Source: Litorimonas sp039975855 | GTDB lineage: Bacteria; Pseudomonadota; Alphaproteobacteria; Caulobacterales; Maricaulaceae | Assembly (NCBI GenBank): GCA_039975855.1 | Contig: JBDWGH010000003.1 | Span: forward strand, 62,001-126,000 | Direction: 5' to 3' | DNA length: 64,000 nucleotides | Shown here: positions 59,831-64,000 of the stretch, piece by piece | How the letters are laid out: every line of letters starts with the position of its first letter | Numbering within the stretch: position 1 is the first letter of the stretch | The notes under the pieces: generated by a model | Databases searched by the model: none | The model's input: the letters and a program-made list of their open reading frames with translations, nothing else | What the model was told of the DNA's origin: nothing | Position numbers and translations under genes: made by a program

Positions 59831-60502
59831 ATGAGAATATTAGTCGTCGAAGATGACTCGGTCGCCGCCGAATATGTCCGTAAGGGCCTAATGGAAGCCG
59901 GCCATGTCGTAGATCTCGCCCCAGACGGGGATTTGGGTTTAGAAATGGCCCGAGCCGCAGATTATGATGCGTTGATTTTGGACCGTATGCTGCCCAAGCG
60001 TGATGGTTTGGAAGTCCTCGCGGACCTACGCGAAGATGGTGATGCTGTCCCTGTTCTGATCCTATCAGCATTGGGCGAAGTGGATCAAAAAGTTGAAGGT
60101 CTACGGGCTGGCGGAGATGATTATCTAGCCAAGCCATACAGTTTCACGGAGCTCTTGGCCCGCGTCGAAGCGATTGGCCGACGTTCAGACCCAACAGCCG
60201 CGGTAACGAAGCTAAAGGTTGGTGGTCTAGAGATGGATCTTCTTGCACGTACAGTACGTCGGGATGGACAGAAAATTCTGTTGCAACCGCGAGAGTTTCG
60301 TCTGCTGGAATGTTTGATGCGGAACGCTGGACGTGTGGTGACCCGCACGATGTTGCTCGAAAAAGTCTGGGATTATCACTTTGACCCCCAAACTAACGTA
60401 ATCGACGTTCACATTTCGCGTCTGCGCGGAAAAATCGACAAGGAATTTGACGAACCGCTTCTGCATACAGTGCGCGGTGCGGGCTATCGGTTACAGGTCT
60501 AA
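59831..60502 (+). CDS. OmpR family response regulator (CusR/CzcR-like)
   Basis: A 223-residue regulator with receiver D51 (ALILDRMLPKRDG), DYLAKPY, and a winged-helix output domain (LQPREFRLLECLMRNAGRVV, TNVIDVHISRLRGKIDKEF). ATG 59831 follows GGAGAG; ATG 59816 would add five residues. The kinase gene starts 20 bases downstream. It follows the protease gene by 39 bases, perhaps in the same transcript. Confidence 0.93.
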   Translation: MRILVVEDDSVAAEYVRKGLMEAGHVVDLAPDGDLGLEMARAADYDALILDRMLPKRDGLEVLADLREDGDAVPVLILSALGEVDQKVEGLRAGGDDYLAKPYSFTELLARVEAIGRRSDPTAAVTKLKVGGLEMDLLARTVRRDGQKILLQPREFRLLECLMRNAGRVVTRTMLLEKVWDYHFDPQTNVIDVHISRLRGKIDKEFDEPLLHTVRGAGYRLQV

Positions 60503-60522
60503 CCAGATAAAGCCGAGCTAAG

Positions 60523-62112
60523 ATGTTCGGCTCACTTCGAAAACTCTATCGCAACACGCTCTTCAGATTGTCTCTGTTGGGCGCGTTGCTCTTTGTGCTC
60601 TCGCTTTTCGTGGCGCTTGGGTACATTTACTATGCCACAATTGAGAGTGAATTGCGCCGCGTAGATCGGGCGAACGAAGCTGAAATAGCCGAGCTTCAAA
60701 CTTTTTATGATCGAGCGGGAAGTGCGGCTGTTGAGCAAGCTCGCCAGGCTGGGTTGATTGGTCCGCTAGAGCCATTGACGTCGCTAACGTCTCGTCGAAT
60801 TTACCATCAGAACGGGACTGAGACCGTCAATAATCTCGTCATTGCGCGTGGTCTACCCTATGGAGATCAGCCCTATGAACGTGTGTATGTTCTCCGCTCG
60901 GGAGGTCGAATTACAGGCAATTTGGCACCGATCCCTGTTGAGACCACGGGTGACGGGGCAAGTTTGTTGCCTGCTGAAGGAGCATCCAAGCAGTTCACTC
61001 GAGTTGAAATGATTTACAGCTTGCCTCAGCTCGATGAAGCGGATCCGGTGGATCGGCGAGCGCGAGCTATTGCGGGGAATATTTTTTTGAATGATGAACC
61101 GTCACTCACAATATTGGTAGGGCGTGATGTTGAGAATATCGAACGCACAGGTGAGCGCGTACGCACCGCTATTTTAGTGTCAGCAGGCATCGCACTGTTC
61201 TTGGGGTTGATGTCATCCTTCTTTGTCTCCCGGCGATTTGCGAGACGCGTTGAGGGATTCAACCGTCTAGCGACTGATGTGCGAGCGGGTAACCTAGATC
61301 GCCGTGCGCCTCGAAATTATTCCGAAGACGAAATGGATCTCTTAGCCGAGCATTTGAATGCCATGTTGGATCATATTTCTCGCCTCATGTCCGCGATGCG
61401 CTATGCTGGCGATAGCGTTGCGCATGATTTGCGAACGCCTCTGACGCGTTTACGGACACGGCTGGAGACAGCCGCGGTTGAGCTGGGCGACACAGATGAG
61501 GCGATGGTCCTTTATGCTGCAGCGGGTGATGCGGACCAGCTACTATCCACATTTGATTCCGTTCTTCGTATTGCGCGATTGGAAGCAGGAGAGCGAAGAG
61601 AGCTACTTAAACCTCTCGACCCCAAACCTATTTTAGATGATTTGGCGGAATTATATGAGCCGGCTTGTGAAGATGCAGGTCTGAGTTTTGAAGCCGATAT
61701 TGCACCTAAAACCCTTATCCTCGCAGATAGAGGTTTGTTGTCACAAGCCGTTTCGAATTTGCTCGAAAATGCGATCAAATATACGCCACGCGGTGGGGCG
61801 ATCCGGTTGACGAGCCGGAAGAAGCGTGGGGGTGGGATTGAAGTTGCCATTCGGGATGATGGCCCTGGTATTCCAAGTTGGGATCGCGAACGGGTCAAAG
61901 AACGTTTTGTTCGGTTGGACAAATCTCGGTCATTGCCAGGCAGCGGTTTAGGTCTTTCTTTAGTCGAGGCAGTAGCTGACCTTCACCGCGCTGAGTTTGT
62001 GATGAGCGATAATGAGGATTTACCTGCCGTCGATAAAGGTGGCGATCCTGATCGTCCCGGCTTGAGCGCGGCCTTGATTTTCCCGCGCGCCAAGGCGGAC
62101 ACTAAATCTTGA
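60523..62112 (+). CDS. HAMP sensor histidine kinase (CusS/CzcS-like)
   Basis: A 529-residue kinase: membrane helices at about 16-38 and 214-235 around a periplasmic sensor of about 175 residues, HAMP domain (about 236-288), dimerisation H301 (DSVAHDLRTPLTRLR), and the ATPase with NLLENAIKYTPRGG, DDGPGIP and GSGLGLSLVEA. The class that includes heavy-metal sensor kinases has this layout, but the signal cannot be told. Confidence 0.93.
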   Translation: MFGSLRKLYRNTLFRLSLLGALLFVLSLFVALGYIYYATIESELRRVDRANEAEIAELQTFYDRAGSAAVEQARQAGLIGPLEPLTSLTSRRIYHQNGTETVNNLVIARGLPYGDQPYERVYVLRSGGRITGNLAPIPVETTGDGASLLPAEGASKQFTRVEMIYSLPQLDEADPVDRRARAIAGNIFLNDEPSLTILVGRDVENIERTGERVRTAILVSAGIALFLGLMSSFFVSRRFARRVEGFNRLATDVRAGNLDRRAPRNYSEDEMDLLAEHLNAMLDHISRLMSAMRYAGDSVAHDLRTPLTRLRTRLETAAVELGDTDEAMVLYAAAGDADQLLSTFDSVLRIARLEAGERRELLKPLDPKPILDDLAELYEPACEDAGLSFEADIAPKTLILADRGLLSQAVSNLLENAIKYTPRGGAIRLTSRKKRGGGIEVAIRDDGPGIPSWDRERVKERFVRLDKSRSLPGSGLGLSLVEAVADLHRAEFVMSDNEDLPAVDKGGDPDRPGLSAALIFPRAKADTKS

Positions 62113-62171
62113 TACTCAATACCTCGCGGGGCTCCATAATGTTAAATTGCCCGTAGATATGCCTGTTTGCT

Positions 62172-64000
62172 CTAGGCTGCAGTGTCGCGTGAAACAGGAT
62201 GTGGTGGGGCGTATGGAACTGGCCCGCCGTTAACATTTGGAGCGGTTTGAGCAGGTTGTTGAACGTCAGCTGGAGGAGTTAATGCAGTTGTCGTCACTGT
62301 GCCGCTGGCTTGGAGAACGTCTGCAATATCCTGTGCGAGGCGAGAAATTTCACTTCCGACTTCATTAGACTGCGGTACGGCCTGTTTAACTTGTACTGAG
62401 TTAGGAAGGGTGAAGGTAACGGTTGTGCCTTCGCCGACGACCGAGCTAATTTTGAAGTTGCCGCCGTGTAGCTCGACCAAAGATTTGGAGAGTGCGAGAC
62501 CAAGACCCGTACCTTCATGCTGGCGAGAATATTGACTGTCGATTTGCTCGAAGGGTTGAGCCAAGCGTGCGATGTCTTGCTCGGAAATGCCAATGCCGGT
62601 GTCTGACACATGGACGATCAATCCCGCGGATTTAGGTTCAACGGCGATACGGACCATGCCGCCTTCAGGTGTGAACTTGATGGCGTTCGTTGTTAGGTTC
62701 AGGAGTATTTGTTTGACCGCGCGCGGGTCAGCATCGATTTCTGGTGTTTGTGCACCGTCATAGATAAGCTTGAGTCTGTTTTCATCCGCTCGGCCACGTA
62801 CGATACGGATAACCTGTCCAATCATGTCTGACATAATAAGAGGTTCGGTGTTTAGCGTCATCTTACCAGCTTCGATCTTGGACATATCTAAGATGTCGTT
62901 GATCAAAGATAATAAATGCTGGCCAGAAAAGAGGATGTCATTGACGTATTCTTTGTAGCGCGGATCGCCAAGTGGTCCGAACATTTCCTTTTTCATAATG
63001 TCGGAAAAACCATTAATCGCATTTAGTGGTGTTCTGAGTTCATGGGACATATTCGCCAAAAATTCGGATTTCGATTGGTTGGCTTCTTCGGCACGGATTT
63101 TTTCCTGCTCATAATTCTCGGCCAGTTCTACAATACGGACTTGGGATTTCCGCAGGACGTTAATAGTTTTCTCCAGGGCGTCTTGATTGACTTGTAATTG
63201 CTGTTCTCGGGTTCGGATTGTTGTCACTTCTGTGCCAATAGAAACGCGTCCGCCATCGGCGGTATAAGTTTCCAAATATCGAACCCAGCGCCCATCTGTG
63301 AGTTGAATTTCACTACCAGTTTCTTCGCCGATTTCGTTGGTTTGTGCTATTTGTTGGTCTGCGTGATATTCAACCATTGCATAGGCCATGCCTTGATGAA
63401 GTTGCCCAGGTTGGAAGCCGAAAAAGTCTTCAAACTTACTATTCCAGAGCACAAGACGGTCCATCTGGTCCCAGATTACAAAGCTATCATTCATAGACCT
63501 TAGCGCATCAAATAGACGGGCCTCGGCCGCCTGCAATCGCGTCTGCGCCCCGCGCGCTTCCGTGATGTCGAGAGCCATTCCGATTACAAGTTTTGTTTGG
63601 TCGTCGCGCTGGGTCGGGCGTCCTCTACAGGAAAGATAAATAGGGAGGTTTGAGGCGCCCATTTCAATCTCAAACTGGCCGTTAACTGAGGCGCGCTTCA
63701 ACAGACTGTAAAATTGATCCCGTTGTTCGGTTGCGAAAAGCGCTAAAAATTGCGGAAGAGGGAGGAGCGTTTCTTTTTCAGGCAAGCCCATCGTTTTGGC
63801 GAGTGACCTGGACAAGAATGCTGTATTCCGTGTGAGATCGACTTCCCAAATCCCGCCGTTCGAACCATCAACGGCAGCCCGATAACGCTGGCGCGAAATT
63901 TCTTCGACATTGTTTTGCTGGCGGACGGCGTCAATTTGCTTGAGGAGTTGGTTCAATAGCATCCAGATTAGCCAAGCCGATCCTAAAAATAACAACCCAA
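62172..64000 (-). CDS. PleC-like PAS sensor histidine kinase, 5' end beyond window
   Basis: At least 607 residues, open to the right edge, so the N-terminus is missing. A membrane helix at the edge is followed by a PAS domain (YRAAVDGSNGGIWEVDLTRN), a second PAS (ALRSMNDSFVIWDQMDRLVL), a coiled coil, and the kinase: NMSHELRTPLNAINGFSDIM, RYKEYVNDILFSGQHLLSLI, NAIKFTPEGG, DTGIGI and GTGLGLALSKSLVELHGG. This kinase pattern is that of PleC/DivJ, which set DivK phosphorylation and polar development in Caulobacter. The Pro/Thr-rich tail of about 55 residues is unconserved. The exact PleC identity is inference. Confidence 0.85.
   Translation of the reverse strand, partial: GLLFLGSAWLIWMLLNQLLKQIDAVRQQNNVEEISRQRYRAAVDGSNGGIWEVDLTRNTAFLSRSLAKTMGLPEKETLLPLPQFLALFATEQRDQFYSLLKRASVNGQFEIEMGASNLPIYLSCRGRPTQRDDQTKLVIGMALDITEARGAQTRLQAAEARLFDALRSMNDSFVIWDQMDRLVLWNSKFEDFFGFQPGQLHQGMAYAMVEYHADQQIAQTNEIGEETGSEIQLTDGRWVRYLETYTADGGRVSIGTEVTTIRTREQQLQVNQDALEKTINVLRKSQVRIVELAENYEQEKIRAEEANQSKSEFLANMSHELRTPLNAINGFSDIMKKEMFGPLGDPRYKEYVNDILFSGQHLLSLINDILDMSKIEAGKMTLNTEPLIMSDMIGQVIRIVRGRADENRLKLIYDGAQTPEIDADPRAVKQILLNLTTNAIKFTPEGGMVRIAVEPKSAGLIVHVSDTGIGISEQDIARLAQPFEQIDSQYSRQHEGTGLGLALSKSLVELHGGNFKISSVVGEGTTVTFTLPNSVQVKQAVPQSNEVGSEISRLAQDIADVLQASGTVTTTALTPPADVQQPAQTAPNVNGGPVPYAPPHPVSRDTAA

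Noticed and set aside
1..64000. CRISPR arrays, insertion sequences, rRNA genes
   Set aside because: I looked for regularly spaced repeats, transposase-like proteins with terminal repeats, and rRNA signature sequences, and found none.

Overview
This window comes from an alphaproteobacterial chromosome of moderate GC content, most likely a marine Maricaulales/Caulobacterales (Hyphomonadaceae-like) bacterium. The evidence is the combination of a DUF2336 protein, a PleC-type histidine kinase, a MucR/Ros regulator, a DnaA-domain-IV protein overlapping a DUF6456 protein, and a gene transfer agent (GTA) cluster of the Rhodobacter/Caulobacter type. The lineage is an inference from gene content. I could not run a database search.

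Layout. 1-1.4 kb: the start of an SppA-type S49 peptidase on the minus strand, cut by the window edge. 1.66 kb: tRNA-Gln(UUG). 2.0-11.8 kb: a large inner-membrane energising operon, DUF3450 x2, TtpC-like ExbB, ExbB, ExbD x2, TonB and a TPR protein. A terminator follows, then a second TonB + TPR pair. Both units have operator-like sequences of the form GTTA-N5-TAAC upstream, which resemble Zur boxes. 11.7-15.2 kb: oligopeptidase B and a DUF2336 protein. 15.4-23.3 kb: a ten-gene Mrp/Mbh-type cation/proton antiporter cluster in which MrpA is split and three NuoL/M/N-like subunits are present. 23.3-30.8 kb: MucR-like regulator, PAS protein, small HTH protein, GNAT acetyltransferase, an azoreductase/small membrane protein/pirin unit divergent from a LysR regulator, an O-acyltransferase with a SGNH domain, and a 2OG-Fe(II) oxygenase.

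31-53.9 kb: the GTA region. A regulator pair resembling GafY/GafZ lies at 31.1-32.2 kb, followed by small accessory genes. The structural genes begin at 34.9 kb with a gp1-like protein and the large terminase. They are then interrupted by about 6 kb of unrelated genes: a NYN nuclease-like protein, a secreted DUF11-like protein, an ArsR/SdpI-like pair, a retropepsin lipoprotein, VOC, DUF2726 and a helical protein. They resume with portal, prohead protease, major capsid, connectors, tail tube, chaperones, a very short tape measure, the distal tail/hub proteins, a P60 peptidase and the 1202-residue TIM-barrel baseplate protein. A strong intrinsic terminator sits inside the structural cluster, between the capsid and the first connector gene. 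This is interesting because GafZ of Caulobacter is reported to act by antitermination.

53.9-64 kb: a DnaJ-type co-chaperone, then an envelope-sensing block: PepSY protein, OmpR-type regulator and kinase, DUF938 methyltransferase, a DegP/HtrA protease with two PDZ domains, and a second OmpR-type regulator and kinase. A PleC-like PAS kinase on the minus strand is cut by the right edge.

The most promising material is the GTA with its nearby regulators and internal terminator, the duplicated TonB units with matching Zur-like operators, the trimmed GTA hub and tape measure proteins, and the split Mrp complex.
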